DNA from: JBLUOA01 sp048060095
GTDB taxonomy: Bacteria > Pseudomonadota > Alphaproteobacteria > Rhodobacterales > Rhodobacteraceae
DNA: 50,883 nt
Assembly: GCF_048060095.1 (NCBI RefSeq)
Contig: NZ_JBLUOA010000010.1
Span: 1-50,883 of the forward strand
Direction: 5' to 3'
Made by a program: the position numbers and the translations under genes. Positions within the stretch are counted from its first letter, which is position 1. The number at the start of each line of letters is the position of its first letter. The notes below the pieces were generated by a model that was not told the origin of the DNA, did no database searches, and saw only the letters and a program-made list of their open reading frames with translations. Below, one piece after another: positions 34,493-47,497 of this stretch.

Positions 34493-34521
34493 TTGAAATC
34501 CCGGCGTTGAGAGAGTATCTG
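34493..34521 (+). promoter_or_regulatory. Putative promoter of secE-nusG
   Basis: TTGAAA (34493-34498) and TATCTG (34516-34521) are 17 bp apart, 28 bp before the secE start. If real, secE has its own promoter after separation from trnW. Confidence 0.5.
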
Positions 34522-34549
34522 CCACACATTCCGCGAAAGGGATTCATTC

Positions 34550-34747
34550 ATGGCGAAAACAAATCCAGCCCAGTTTGTGCAGCAGGTTCGGTCCGAAGTG
34601 TCGAAGGTCGTCTGGCCCTCGCGTCGCGAAGTGTTGCTGACGACCGGTATGGTATTCGTCATGGCCACGTTGACGGCGATCTTCTTTTTCCTCGTCGATT
34701 TGGTGATCCGGACGGGACTTCAGGGGCTGTTTCAGGTCGTTGGCTAA
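34550..34747 (+). CDS. secE: Preprotein translocase subunit SecE
   Basis: A 65-residue single-span form of SecE, the length usual outside the enterics. VRSEVSKVVWPSRREVL (13-29) is the conserved amphipathic helix that lies on the membrane and touches SecY, followed by one membrane helix (about 31-55). AAAGGG lies about 10 nt before the ATG. It clamps the SecY channel in the SecYEG translocon. Confidence 0.95.
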   Translation: MAKTNPAQFVQQVRSEVSKVVWPSRREVLLTTGMVFVMATLTAIFFFLVDLVIRTGLQGLFQVVG

Positions 34748-34935
34748 TCCGAAATTTCGGCGCTTATACACTTGAAAGTGCTTGATTTCGGCGGTAGAGC
34801 GGGCAGCACATTCAGAACAGGCGTGCATCGATTCGTGTTGCGCGCTGTTTTTTGTTCTGGCGAGAGCGGTTTAACCGCATGAAAAGATTGACTTACCGGC
34901 GTTAATGCTCCGGTTGATGCGAGGCAATAGGCACG

Positions 34936-35469
34936 ATGGCGAAGCGGTGGTATTCGGTGAGCGTTCTCTCGAACTTCGAGAAAAAAATCGCCGAGCAGAT
35001 CAAGCATTCGGTCGTCGAAGCCGGCCTTGAAGAAGAAATCGAAGAAGTGCTGGTGCCGACCGAAGAGGTCATCGAGGTGCGCCGGGGCAAGAAAGTGACC
35101 GCGGAGCGCCGCTTTATGCCGGGCTATGTTCTCGTGCGGATGGAAATGTCGGATCAGGGTTACCACCTGATTAACTCAATCAACCGCGTCACTGGATTTT
35201 TGGGTCCGCAAGGCCGCCCGATGCCGATGCGCGATGCAGAGGTCAACCAAATCCTGAACCGCGTCGAAGAGGGGCAGGAGGCTCCGCGCACCCTGATCCA
35301 CTTCGATATCGGTGAAAAGGTTCAGGTCACGGACGGCCCGTTCGAAGGCTTCGACGGCATGGTCGAGGATGTGGACGAAGACAACAACCGTCTCAAAGTC
35401 ACGGTATCGATCTTTGGCCGGGCGACCCCGGTCGAACTGGAATTCACGCAGGTGACGAAAGACGCCTGA
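34936..35469 (+). CDS. nusG: Transcription termination/antitermination factor NusG
   Basis: A 177-residue NusG. The N-terminal NGN domain opens with KRWYSVSVLSNFEKKIAEQI and includes RRFMPGYVLVRMEM and TGFLG; the C-terminal KOW domain has VQVTDGPFEGFDGMVE, then KVTVSIFGRATPVELEF. It couples RNA polymerase to Rho and the ribosome. The 188-bp gap after secE contains a 12-bp palindrome (CCGAAATTTCGG, 34749-34760) and no convincing promoter. Confidence 0.97.
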   Translation: MAKRWYSVSVLSNFEKKIAEQIKHSVVEAGLEEEIEEVLVPTEEVIEVRRGKKVTAERRFMPGYVLVRMEMSDQGYHLINSINRVTGFLGPQGRPMPMRDAEVNQILNRVEEGQEAPRTLIHFDIGEKVQVTDGPFEGFDGMVEDVDEDNNRLKVTVSIFGRATPVELEFTQVTKDA

Positions 35470-35487
35470 CGCGATTGTGGGAGGGGA

Positions 35488-35503
35488 GACAGGCGCGCCT
35501 GTC
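35488..35503 (+). promoter_or_regulatory. Perfect palindrome upstream of rplK
   Basis: GACAGGCGCGCCTGTC is a 16-bp perfect inverted repeat 68 bp before rplK, in the untranslated stretch where L1 would be expected to bind the L11-L1 mRNA. No L1-site motif is evident, so its role is unknown. Confidence 0.3.
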
Positions 35504-35570
35504 AAACCGGACCACACAACCAAGGCCCCGGTGACGCGTCATTGGGGGAGTTGAAAGAAGGAGAGGCCAG

Positions 35571-35996
35571 ATGGCCAAGAAAGTAGCTGGCACGATGAAG
35601 CTGCAGGTTCCTGCAGGTCAAGCCAACCCGTCGCCGCCCGTGGGTCCAGCCCTCGGTCAGCGTGGGATCAACATCATGGAATTCTGCAAGGCGTTCAACG
35701 CCAAGACGCAGGAGCTTGAGGCCGGCGCACCGTGCCCGACCGTGATTACCTATTACCAGGACAAGTCCTTCACGATGGACATCAAGACGCCCCCCGCGTC
35801 TTACTTCCTGAAGAAAGCGGCCAAGCTGAAATCCGGCGCGAACACGCCGGGCCGTGAAACTGTCGGCACCGTGACCACGAAGCAGGTCAAGGAAATCGCC
35901 GAAGCAAAGATGAAAGACCTGAACGCAACGGATATCGAAGGCGCGATGAAAATCGTCCTCGGTTCTGCGCGTTCCATGGGCATCGAGGTGAAGTAA
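35571..35996 (+). CDS. rplK: 50S ribosomal protein L11
   Basis: A 141-residue L11, full length. LQVPAGQANPSPPVGPALGQ (10-29) is the proline-rich thiostrepton-site loop and the C-terminal rRNA-binding domain ends IVLGSARSMGIEVK. It forms the GTPase-associated centre with L10 and L7/L12. AGAAGGAG lies just upstream. Its stop overlaps the rplA start (TAATG). Confidence 0.98.
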   Translation: MAKKVAGTMKLQVPAGQANPSPPVGPALGQRGINIMEFCKAFNAKTQELEAGAPCPTVITYYQDKSFTMDIKTPPASYFLKKAAKLKSGANTPGRETVGTVTTKQVKEIAEAKMKDLNATDIEGAMKIVLGSARSMGIEVK

Positions 35997-36697
35997 TGGC
36001 AAAGCTTGGTAAACGGACCCGCGCCGCACGCGAGGCTTTCGCCGGCAAACAGAACGTCACCGTCGAAGAGGCTGTGTCGCTGGTTAAAGGCAATGCAAAA
36101 GCGAAATTCGATGAGACCGTCGAAATCGCAGTGAACCTCGGTGTTGACCCGCGCCACGCTGACCAGATGGTCCGTGGCAAGGTTGCGCTGCCGAATGGCA
36201 CAGGCAAAACGATGCGTGTTGCTGTGTTTGCGCGTGGCGACAAGGCGGACGAAGCTAAGGCCGCAGGCGCTGACATCGTTGGCGCCGAAGACCTGATGGA
36301 AACCGTTCAGGGCGGCAAGATCGAGTTTGATCGCTGCATCGCCACGCCGGACATGATGCCGATTGTCGGTCGTCTTGGTAAAGTGCTTGGCCCGCGGAAC
36401 CTGATGCCGAACCCGAAAATCGGCACGGTGACGATGGACGTGAAAGAAGCTGTCGAAGCCGCCAAAGGCGGTGAAGTGCAGTTCAAGGTCGAAAAGGCTG
36501 GCGTCGTGCACGCTGGCGTCGGCAAGGCATCGTTTGGCGAAAAAGAACTGGTCGCCAACATTCGCGCATTCGTTGACGCGGTGGCCAAAGCCAAACCGAC
36601 AGGAGCCAAAGGTTCCTACATGAAAAAGATCGCCGTCAGCTCCACCATGGGGCCGGGCGTAACAGTTGACGTGGATTCCGCCACGGCTGCCGAGTAA
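35996..36697 (+). CDS. rplA: 50S ribosomal protein L1
   Basis: A 233-residue L1 of normal length, with RHADQMVRGKVALPNGTG (about 54-71) and the rRNA-binding MPIVGRLGKVLGPRNLMPNP (about 121-140). Stop and start overlap by one base with rplK. L1 is also the usual translational repressor of this operon. Confidence 0.98.
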   Translation: MAKLGKRTRAAREAFAGKQNVTVEEAVSLVKGNAKAKFDETVEIAVNLGVDPRHADQMVRGKVALPNGTGKTMRVAVFARGDKADEAKAAGADIVGAEDLMETVQGGKIEFDRCIATPDMMPIVGRLGKVLGPRNLMPNPKIGTVTMDVKEAVEAAKGGEVQFKVEKAGVVHAGVGKASFGEKELVANIRAFVDAVAKAKPTGAKGSYMKKIAVSSTMGPGVTVDVDSATAAE

Positions 36698-36830
36698 GAG
36701 ATTTGCCCCGGGAAACCGGGGCGAATGGCGGGGCCGCCAACTGGCCCCGTCCTGTCCGAGACGGAGGGTGAAGCATCCGCTTCATAATTCCTTCCTGAGA
36801 TGGGGAACGAGAGATTTTCTAACGAGGGCC

Positions 36831-36917
36831 TGACCCTCGGGCGATTTGGCCTCGGGACCCTGAAATTGGACCCGAACGGCCCTTTCGAGGGTCAAACTGA
36901 GCCGGGGGGAAACCCCC
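36831..36917 (+). promoter_or_regulatory. Structured rplJ leader (L10 leader-like)
   Basis: The 237-nt gap before rplJ is highly structured. A 9-bp perfect stem pairs TGACCCTCG (36831-36839) with CGAGGGTCA (36886-36894). Inside it GGCC (36848-36851) pairs with GGCC (36878-36881) and TCGGG (36852-36856) with CCCGA (36871-36875), leaving a 2-nt bulge. A GNRA-capped hairpin GGGGG-GAAA-CCCCC (about 36905-36917) then precedes the ribosome site. This is the layout expected of the RNA that L10-L12 binds to repress rplJL. Two further hairpins lie just after rplA. Confidence 0.6.
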
Positions 36918-36934
36918 AAATTTGGAGTGAAACT

Positions 36935-37450
36935 GTGGATAGAGCACAAAAAGAGAAAGTGGTCGACGAACTCGGCCAGATCTTTGAAAGCTCTGGCGTC
37001 GTTGTGGTTGCCCACTACGAAGGTCTCACGGTTGCTGAGATGCAGGACCTGCGCGCACGCATGCGTGAAGCGGGTGGGTCTGTTCGCGTTGCCAAGAACA
37101 GGCTCGCCAAGATCGCCCTGGACGGGAAGCCCTGCGCAAGCATTGCTGACTATCTGACGGGTATGACCGTTCTCGCCTATTCGGAAGACCCTGTGGCAGC
37201 AGCCAAGGTCGCCGAAGGTTTCGCCAAGGACAACAAGAAGTTGGAAATCCTTGGTGGTGCTATGGGCGAAACGGCTTTGGACCGTGCCGGTGTAGAGGCC
37301 GTGTCGAAAATGCCGTCGCGCGAAGAGCTTCTTGCTCAGATCGCTGGCATGATTGGCGCACCTGCTTCGAACATCGCGGGGGCCATTGGCGCACCTGCAA
37401 GCAACATCGCGAGCATTTTGTCCACTATCGAGGACAAAGCTGCGGCTTAA
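36935..37450 (+). CDS. rplJ: 50S ribosomal protein L10
   Basis: A 171-residue L10. The start is the GTG at 36935 (MDRAQKEKVVDELG), with GGAG 8 nt upstream. The frame is open from 36800 but that part falls in the RNA leader and does not resemble L10. Conserved VVAHYEGLTVAEMQDLR and VRVAKNRLAKIA bind the rRNA stalk base; the C-terminal helix (with a repeated GAPASNIA) anchors L7/L12 dimers. Confidence 0.96.
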   Translation: MDRAQKEKVVDELGQIFESSGVVVVAHYEGLTVAEMQDLRARMREAGGSVRVAKNRLAKIALDGKPCASIADYLTGMTVLAYSEDPVAAAKVAEGFAKDNKKLEILGGAMGETALDRAGVEAVSKMPSREELLAQIAGMIGAPASNIAGAIGAPASNIASILSTIEDKAAA

Positions 37451-37519
37451 GCAATCAAGAGACCGACGTAGGGATATCCCCAACACGTTGGAACACATGA
37501 CAGAAACGGAAACAGTACA

Positions 37520-37900
37520 ATGGCTGATCTGAAAAAACTTGCAGAAGAGATCGTGGGTCTGACCCTTCTCGAAGCACAAGAACTGAAAACCATCCTCAAA
37601 GATGAGTATGGCATCGAGCCCGCCGCTGGTGGCGCTGTGATGGTAGCTGGTGCAGCTGGCGGCGACGCTGGTGCAGCAGAAGAAGAAAAGACCGAGTTCG
37701 ACGTGATCCTGAAGTCCGCAGGGGCTTCCAAGATCAACGTCATCAAAGAAGTCCGCGGCATCACTGGGCTGGGCCTCAAAGAAGCAAAAGAGCTGGTCGA
37801 AGCTGGCGGCAAAGCCGTCAAAGAAGGCGTGTCGAAAGACGAAGCCGAAGACATCAAGGGCAAGCTGGAAGCAGCTGGCGCGGAAGTCGAGCTCAAGTAA
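37520..37900 (+). CDS. rplL: 50S ribosomal protein L7/L12
   Basis: A 126-residue L7/L12. It has the N-terminal dimerisation domain (residues 1-35), an Ala/Gly hinge (about 36-57) and the factor-binding C-domain EKTEFDVILKSAGASKINVIK, then GLGLKEAKELVE. It recruits the translational GTPases. It follows rplJ by 69 bp and is strongly Ala, Glu and Lys biased as is usual. Confidence 0.98.
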   Translation: MADLKKLAEEIVGLTLLEAQELKTILKDEYGIEPAAGGAVMVAGAAGGDAGAAEEEKTEFDVILKSAGASKINVIKEVRGITGLGLKEAKELVEAGGKAVKEGVSKDEAEDIKGKLEAAGAEVELK

Positions 37901-37938
37901 TCGGGCAGGGGGCGCTGACCCTCTGCACCATATGAATT

Positions 37939-38012
37939 GGCTGGACCCGGTGAAATCCGGGTCCAGCCGAACCCGTCTTGGAAAGGCCCACATCGGGCGG
38001 GGCTTTTCCAAG
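37939..38012 (+). promoter_or_regulatory. Attenuator/processing hairpins between rplL and rpoB
   Basis: In the 248-nt gap, GGCTGGACCCGG (37939-37950) and CCGGGTCCAGCC (37957-37968) form a perfect 12-bp stem with a 6-nt loop. CTTGGAAAGGCCC (37977-37989) pairs with GGGGCTTTTCCAAG (37999-38012). Neither has a T run, so they are not simple terminators. Enteric bacteria have a partial terminator and an RNase III site at this place; the same role is inferred here. Confidence 0.55.
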
Positions 38013-38148
38013 GTGAGGTTCAACGGATCGGGAGCAGGCCGGTGGGACGGTTTGCGGGAATTGGTCCGAACCCCATCATTTCGTGTGCGGCACGGGTGTG
38101 TGACCCCGACATCCTCCGTGCCCGCGAAAAAAGAAGGTGACCACGCGC

Positions 38149-42288
<4,140 letters not shown>

Positions 42289-42335
42289 GGCGCGGCCCTA
42301 CTTCTTTCCCCTTCCCCTGATATAAGGAACGCAAA

Positions 42336-45300
42336 ATGAACCAGGAACTTACACCAAACCCGTTCAACCCGCTGACGCCCCCTAAGACCTTTGATGAAAT
42401 CAAGGTGTCGCTGGCCAGCCCGGAGCGGATTCTGTCGTGGTCGTATGGCGAGATCAAGAAGCCCGAGACCATCAACTACCGGACCTTCAAGCCCGAGCGT
42501 GACGGTCTGTTCTGCGCCCGTATCTTTGGCCCGATCAAAGATTACGAATGTCTCTGCGGCAAATATAAGCGGATGAAATATCGTGGTGTTGTCTGCGAGA
42601 AATGCGGTGTCGAAGTCACGCTGCAAAAGGTCCGTCGTGAACGCATGGGTCACATCGAACTGGCAGCGCCCGTTGCGCATATCTGGTTCCTGAAATCGCT
42701 TCCCAGCCGGATTGGCCTCATGCTCGACATGACGCTGCGCGATCTTGAGCGGGTGCTGTATTTCGAGAACTATGTCGTGATCGAACCCGGCCTGACGGAC
42801 CTCACTTACGGTCAAATGATGACCGAAGAGGAGTATATGGACGCGCAAGACGCCTATGGCATGGACGCGTTCACCGCCAATATCGGTGCGGAAGCGATCC
42901 GTGAAATGCTCGGCCAGATTGATCTGGAAGCCGAAGCCGAACAGCTGCGTGCTGATCTGGCCGAAGCAACCGGGGAACTGAAACCGAAAAAGATCATCAA
43001 GCGTCTGAAGATCGTCGAAAGCTTCCTTGAATCTGGCAACCGTCCGGAATGGATGATCATGACGGTCGTGCCGGTGATCCCGCCCGAACTGCGCCCGCTG
43101 GTGCCGCTGGATGGGGGCCGTTTTGCGACCTCCGACCTCAATGATCTGTATCGTCGGGTTATCAACCGGAACAACCGCCTGAAGCGCCTGATCGAACTGC
43201 GCGCGCCTGACATCATCGTCCGCAACGAAAAGCGGATGCTGCAGGAATCCGTTGACGCATTGTTTGACAACGGCCGCCGTGGCCGCGTGATCACCGGCGC
43301 CAACAAGCGCCCGCTGAAATCGCTGTCTGACATGCTGAAAGGCAAGCAGGGCCGTTTCCGTCAGAACCTTCTGGGGAAACGCGTCGACTTCTCGGGTCGT
43401 TCGGTCATCGTGACCGGGCCTGAGCTGAAACTGCATCAGTGTGGTTTGCCGAAGAAAATGGCGCTCGAACTGTTCAAGCCGTTCATCTACTCGCGGCTTG
43501 AGGCGAAAGGGCTGTCTTCCACCGTCAAGCAAGCCAAGAAGCTGGTCGAAAAAGAACGCCCCGAAGTTTGGGACATTCTTGATGAGGTGATCCGCGAACA
43601 CCCGGTCATGCTGAACCGGGCGCCGACGCTGCACCGACTTGGTATTCAAGCGTTTGAACCTGTGCTGATCGAAGGTAAAGCGATCCAGCTTCACCCGCTG
43701 GTCTGTTCGGCCTTCAACGCCGACTTTGACGGCGACCAAATGGCTGTTCACGTTCCGCTGTCGCTGGAAGCACAGCTTGAAGCCCGTGTTCTGATGATGT
43801 CGACGAACAACGTGCTGTCGCCCGCCAACGGCGCGCCGATCATCGTGCCGTCACAAGACATGATCCTCGGCCTCTACTACATCACGATGGAGCGCGAGGG
43901 CATGAAGGGCGAGGGCATGGCCTTCGCCAGTGTCGAAGAAGTGCAGCACGCGCTCGACGCCGGCGAAGTTCACTTGCACGCGAAGATCACCGCGCGCCTT
44001 CCTCAGATTGATGAGGAAGGCAACGAGGTGATGAAGCGGTTCGAAACCACGCCGGGCCGTATCCGCCTTGGCGCGCTTCTGCCGCAAAACGCGAAAGCAC
44101 CGTTCGAACTCGTCAACCGCCTTCTGCGGAAGAAAGAGGTTCAGCAGGTCATCGACACCGTCTACCGCTACTGCGGTCAGAAGGAATCCGTGATCTTCTG
44201 CGACCAAATCATGACGATGGGCTTCCGCGAGGCGTTCAAGGCCGGGATTTCCTTCGGTAAAGACGACATGGTCATCCCCGAAGGCAAATGGCCGATCGTT
44301 GACGAAACCCGCGATCAGGTGAAGGACTTTGAACAGCAGTATATGGACGGCCTGATCACTCAGGGTGAGAAATATAACAAAGTCATCGACGCGTGGTCGA
44401 AGTGTAACGACAAAGTCACCGAAGCCATGATGGGCGCGATTTCGTCGGCCAAGAAAGACGAAAATGGGGCCGAGGAAGAACCGAACTCGGTTTACATGAT
44501 GGCCCATTCCGGGGCGCGTGGCTCTGTCACCCAGATGAAACAGCTGGGTGGTATGCGCGGTCTGATGGCGAAACCGTCGGGTGAGATTATCGAAACGCCG
44601 ATCATCTCGAACTTCAAGGAAGGTCTGACCGTTCTTGAATACTTCAACTCGACCCACGGGGCGCGGAAAGGCCTGTCGGATACGGCGCTGAAAACCGCGA
44701 ACTCGGGTTACCTGACCCGTCGTCTGGTTGACGTTGCGCAGGATTGCATCGTTCGTATGCACGATTGCGGAACCGAAAAGGCGATCACCGCTGAGGCTGC
44801 GGTGAACGACGGCGAAGTCGTTTCTTCGCTGGCTGAGCGGATTCTGGGTCGCGTGGCGGCTGACGATGTTATCCACCCGGCGACTGAGGAAGTGCTGGCG
44901 AAAGCTGGTGAGCTGATCGACGAACGCTGCTCTGACAAGATCGAAGAGTCTGGTGTCGTTTCGATGCGCATCCGCTCGCCCCTCACCTGTGAGGCCGAGG
45001 AAGGCGTTTGCGCGATGTGTTACGGGCGCGACCTTGCCCGCGGCACGATGGTGAACTCCGGCGAGGCTGTCGGCATCATCGCGGCACAGTCAATCGGTGA
45101 ACCCGGCACGCAGCTTACGATGCGGACGTTCCACATCGGTGGTGTTGCGCAGGCCGGTGGCCAGCAATCGTTCCAGGAAGCGAGCCAGGAAGGCACGATT
45201 GAGTTCCGCGACGAAAGCGTGCTCAAAAACGCTGCTGGCGACCTCGTCGTGATGAGCCGCAACATGCAGGTTGCGATCATCGACGAAAATGGTCAGGAGC

Positions 45301-46586
45301 GGATCGCGCACAAGGTCGGCTACGGCTCCAAACTGCACGTCAAGGCGGGCCAAAAAGTGGCTCGTGGCGACAAGCTGTTTGAATGGGATCCTTACACGCT
45401 TCCGATCATCGCCGAAAAAGGCGGCACCGCGAAGTTTGTCGATCTGGTTTCGGGCATCGCTGTTCGGGATGAGACCGACGATGCAACCGGTATGACGCAG
45501 AAGATCGTGACCGATTGGCGCGCCGCGCCGAAAGGTAACGAACTGAAGCCGGAAATCATCGTTGTCGACAAGGATGGCGAACCTGCACGCAACGACGCGG
45601 GCAACCCCGTCACCTATGCTATGTCGGTGGATGCCATTCTGTCCGTCGAAGATGGACAAGAGATCAAGCCCGGTGATGTCGTCGCGCGTATCCCGCGTGA
45701 AGGCACGAAGACGAAGGACATCACCGGTGGTCTGCCGCGTGTGGCCGAACTCTTCGAGGCGCGGCGTCCGAAGGACCACGCGATTATCGCTGAAATCGAC
45801 GGCTACGTTCGGTTCGGGCGCGACTATAAGAACAAGCGTCGCATCTCGATCGAACCGGCGGATGACAGCATGGAACCGGTCGAATACATGGTGCCCAAAG
45901 GCAAGCATATTCCTGTTGCCGAAGGGGATTTCATCCAGAAGGGTGAATACATCATGGATGGCAACCCGGCGCCGCATGACATCTTGTCAATCATGGGTGT
46001 AGAGGCGCTTGCCGACTACATGATCGACGAGGTGCAGGACGTCTATCGACTGCAAGGCGTGAAGATCAACGATAAGCATATCGAAGTGATCGTGCGCCAG
46101 ATGCTCCAGAAATGGGAGATCCTCGACAGCGGTGAAACCACGCTGCTGAAGGGCGAGCACGTCGATAAGGCCGAATTCGACTTGGCGAACGAAAAGGCAG
46201 AGAAGAAGGGCGTGCGTCCGGCGAAGGGCGAACCGATCCTGCTAGGGATCACCAAGGCGTCCCTGCAAACGCGTTCGTTTATCTCGGCGGCTTCGTTCCA
46301 GGAAACAACGAGGGTGCTGACCGAGGCGTCCGTTCAGGGCAAACGCGACAAGCTTGTCGGCCTGAAGGAAAACGTCATCGTCGGTCGTTTGATCCCAGCC
46401 GGGACAGGCGGCGCGACCCAGTCCGTGCGCAAGATTGCGCAGGATCGGGACAACGTCGTGATCGAAGCCCGCCGTGCGGAGGCCGAAGCGGCCGCCGCAC
46501 TCGCCGCGCCGTCTGAGGATGAAGTGATCGGTGAGGAAGTCATCGATGCCGGCATCGTCGACACCGTGGAGAGCCGCGAGGAGTAA
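42336..46586 (+). CDS. rpoC: RNA polymerase beta' subunit
   Basis: A 1416-residue beta' subunit. The N-terminal zinc ribbon is C72, C74, C87 and C90. NADFDGDQM (461-469) carries the three aspartates that hold the catalytic magnesium. The second zinc site reads CEAEEGVCAMCYGRD (about 890-900). AAGGA lies just upstream of the ATG, 47 bp after rpoB. The tail is acidic and Ala-rich. Confidence 0.98.
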   Translation: MNQELTPNPFNPLTPPKTFDEIKVSLASPERILSWSYGEIKKPETINYRTFKPERDGLFCARIFGPIKDYECLCGKYKRMKYRGVVCEKCGVEVTLQKVRRERMGHIELAAPVAHIWFLKSLPSRIGLMLDMTLRDLERVLYFENYVVIEPGLTDLTYGQMMTEEEYMDAQDAYGMDAFTANIGAEAIREMLGQIDLEAEAEQLRADLAEATGELKPKKIIKRLKIVESFLESGNRPEWMIMTVVPVIPPELRPLVPLDGGRFATSDLNDLYRRVINRNNRLKRLIELRAPDIIVRNEKRMLQESVDALFDNGRRGRVITGANKRPLKSLSDMLKGKQGRFRQNLLGKRVDFSGRSVIVTGPELKLHQCGLPKKMALELFKPFIYSRLEAKGLSSTVKQAKKLVEKERPEVWDILDEVIREHPVMLNRAPTLHRLGIQAFEPVLIEGKAIQLHPLVCSAFNADFDGDQMAVHVPLSLEAQLEARVLMMSTNNVLSPANGAPIIVPSQDMILGLYYITMEREGMKGEGMAFASVEEVQHALDAGEVHLHAKITARLPQIDEEGNEVMKRFETTPGRIRLGALLPQNAKAPFELVNRLLRKKEVQQVIDTVYRYCGQKESVIFCDQIMTMGFREAFKAGISFGKDDMVIPEGKWPIVDETRDQVKDFEQQYMDGLITQGEKYNKVIDAWSKCNDKVTEAMMGAISSAKKDENGAEEEPNSVYMMAHSGARGSVTQMKQLGGMRGLMAKPSGEIIETPIISNFKEGLTVLEYFNSTHGARKGLSDTALKTANSGYLTRRLVDVAQDCIVRMHDCGTEKAITAEAAVNDGEVVSSLAERILGRVAADDVIHPATEEVLAKAGELIDERCSDKIEESGVVSMRIRSPLTCEAEEGVCAMCYGRDLARGTMVNSGEAVGIIAAQSIGEPGTQLTMRTFHIGGVAQAGGQQSFQEASQEGTIEFRDESVLKNAAGDLVVMSRNMQVAIIDENGQERIAHKVGYGSKLHVKAGQKVARGDKLFEWDPYTLPIIAEKGGTAKFVDLVSGIAVRDETDDATGMTQKIVTDWRAAPKGNELKPEIIVVDKDGEPARNDAGNPVTYAMSVDAILSVEDGQEIKPGDVVARIPREGTKTKDITGGLPRVAELFEARRPKDHAIIAEIDGYVRFGRDYKNKRRISIEPADDSMEPVEYMVPKGKHIPVAEGDFIQKGEYIMDGNPAPHDILSIMGVEALADYMIDEVQDVYRLQGVKINDKHIEVIVRQMLQKWEILDSGETTLLKGEHVDKAEFDLANEKAEKKGVRPAKGEPILLGITKASLQTRSFISAASFQETTRVLTEASVQGKRDKLVGLKENVIVGRLIPAGTGGATQSVRKIAQDRDNVVIEARRAEAEAAAALAAPSEDEVIGEEVIDAGIVDTVESREE

Positions 46587-46611
46587 CAGCTCCGGCCTTT
46601 CAAAAGATCAG

Positions 46612-46640
46612 AAAGCCCCGCCATCATGGCGGGGCTTTTC
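46612..46640 (+). terminator. Rho-independent terminator of rpoBC
   Basis: AAAGCCCCGCCA and TGGCGGGGCTTTT form a long stem with a 3-nt loop, followed by TTTTCGTTT. It is 26 bp after the rpoC stop. Confidence 0.9.
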
Positions 46641-46882
46641 GTTTCGCGCCGACTTTCTGTCGCGCTCTGATCGCAACCACTCCCTCCGCCCCACCATTTT
46701 CCAAAAATATCCCAACCCACTGCCCGGCAGGCAGGTTTCCCGCCGAAAGGGGAGGCATCTTTCCGCAGGAAAGACTGGGAAAGACCACCAACACGAGTGA
46801 CACCTAACGACAGGTTTTCTATACATCCGAACGGCGGCGCGACCGTCTGCCGAAGATACCCGCGCTAAAGCGGTGCTGGCTG

Positions 46883-46911
46883 TTGACAACCCCCGCGACT
46901 CCCCATATACG
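46883..46911 (+). promoter_or_regulatory. str operon promoter
   Basis: A perfect TTGACA (46883-46888) and TATACG (46906-46911) are 17 bp apart. This is the best sigma-70 promoter in the window, about 200 bp before rpsL, and would drive rpsL-rpsG-fusA-tuf. Confidence 0.75.
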
Positions 46912-47113
46912 GCGCCCACTTGGGCAGGGGTCTGACCCCGTATTGCCTGCATCAGAACTGAAGTGGTCACGATCCGGGCCTGTTTGCCCCGATCCTCTGG
47001 ATACCCACCGCGTCGTTCCCTAGTGACGGGAGCGGTTGCGGTTTTGGCGTTGTGCGGACGCGCGTGGCGCTGTGAGAATTTGAAATGTGTTGCAACACGG
47101 GGAAAGAACCGGA

Positions 47114-47485
47114 ATGCCAACGATCCAACAGCTGATCCGCAAGCCGCGGCAGCCGAAAGTAAAACGCTCTAAGTCCATGCACCTGCAGGGTTGCCCGCAG
47201 AAACGTGGCGTGTGTACCCGCGTCTATACAACGACGCCGAAGAAACCGAACTCTGCTATGCGGAAGGTGGCCAAGGTCCGTCTGACCAATGGCTTTGAGG
47301 TGATCTCGTATATCCCCGGCGAAAGCCACAACCTTCAGGAACACTCTGTTGTCCTGATCCGCGGCGGTCGTGTGAAAGACCTTCCGGGTGTCCGTTACCA
47401 CATTCTGCGTGGTGTTCTGGATACCCAAGGTGTCAAAGACCGTAAGCAACGCCGTTCGAAATACGGCGCGAAGCGTCCGAAGTAA
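47114..47485 (+). CDS. rpsL: 30S ribosomal protein S12
   Basis: A 123-residue S12 opening MPTIQQLIRKPRQPKVKRSK. TTTPKKPNSAMRKVAKVRL and RGGRVKDLPGVRYH are the decoding-site loops, with the wild-type lysines that go with streptomycin sensitivity. I placed the start at the ATG at 47114, where the family begins, rather than at 47087. First gene of the str operon. Confidence 0.98.
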   Translation: MPTIQQLIRKPRQPKVKRSKSMHLQGCPQKRGVCTRVYTTTPKKPNSAMRKVAKVRLTNGFEVISYIPGESHNLQEHSVVLIRGGRVKDLPGVRYHILRGVLDTQGVKDRKQRRSKYGAKRPK

Positions 47486-47497
47486 GGAGAGAGACGT

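Larger units (their letters stand above)
46587..47113 (+). other. Gap between rpoC and rpsL
   Basis: This 527-bp gap has no credible gene. It holds the rpoC terminator, a small hairpin (TCTTTCC-gca-GGAAAGA, 46758-46774), the str promoter at 46883-46911, and about 200 nt of leader. The leader contains a stacked hairpin, GGCA-GGGGT (46923-46931) with ACCCC (46935-46939) and TGCC (46944-46947). Confidence 0.6.
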
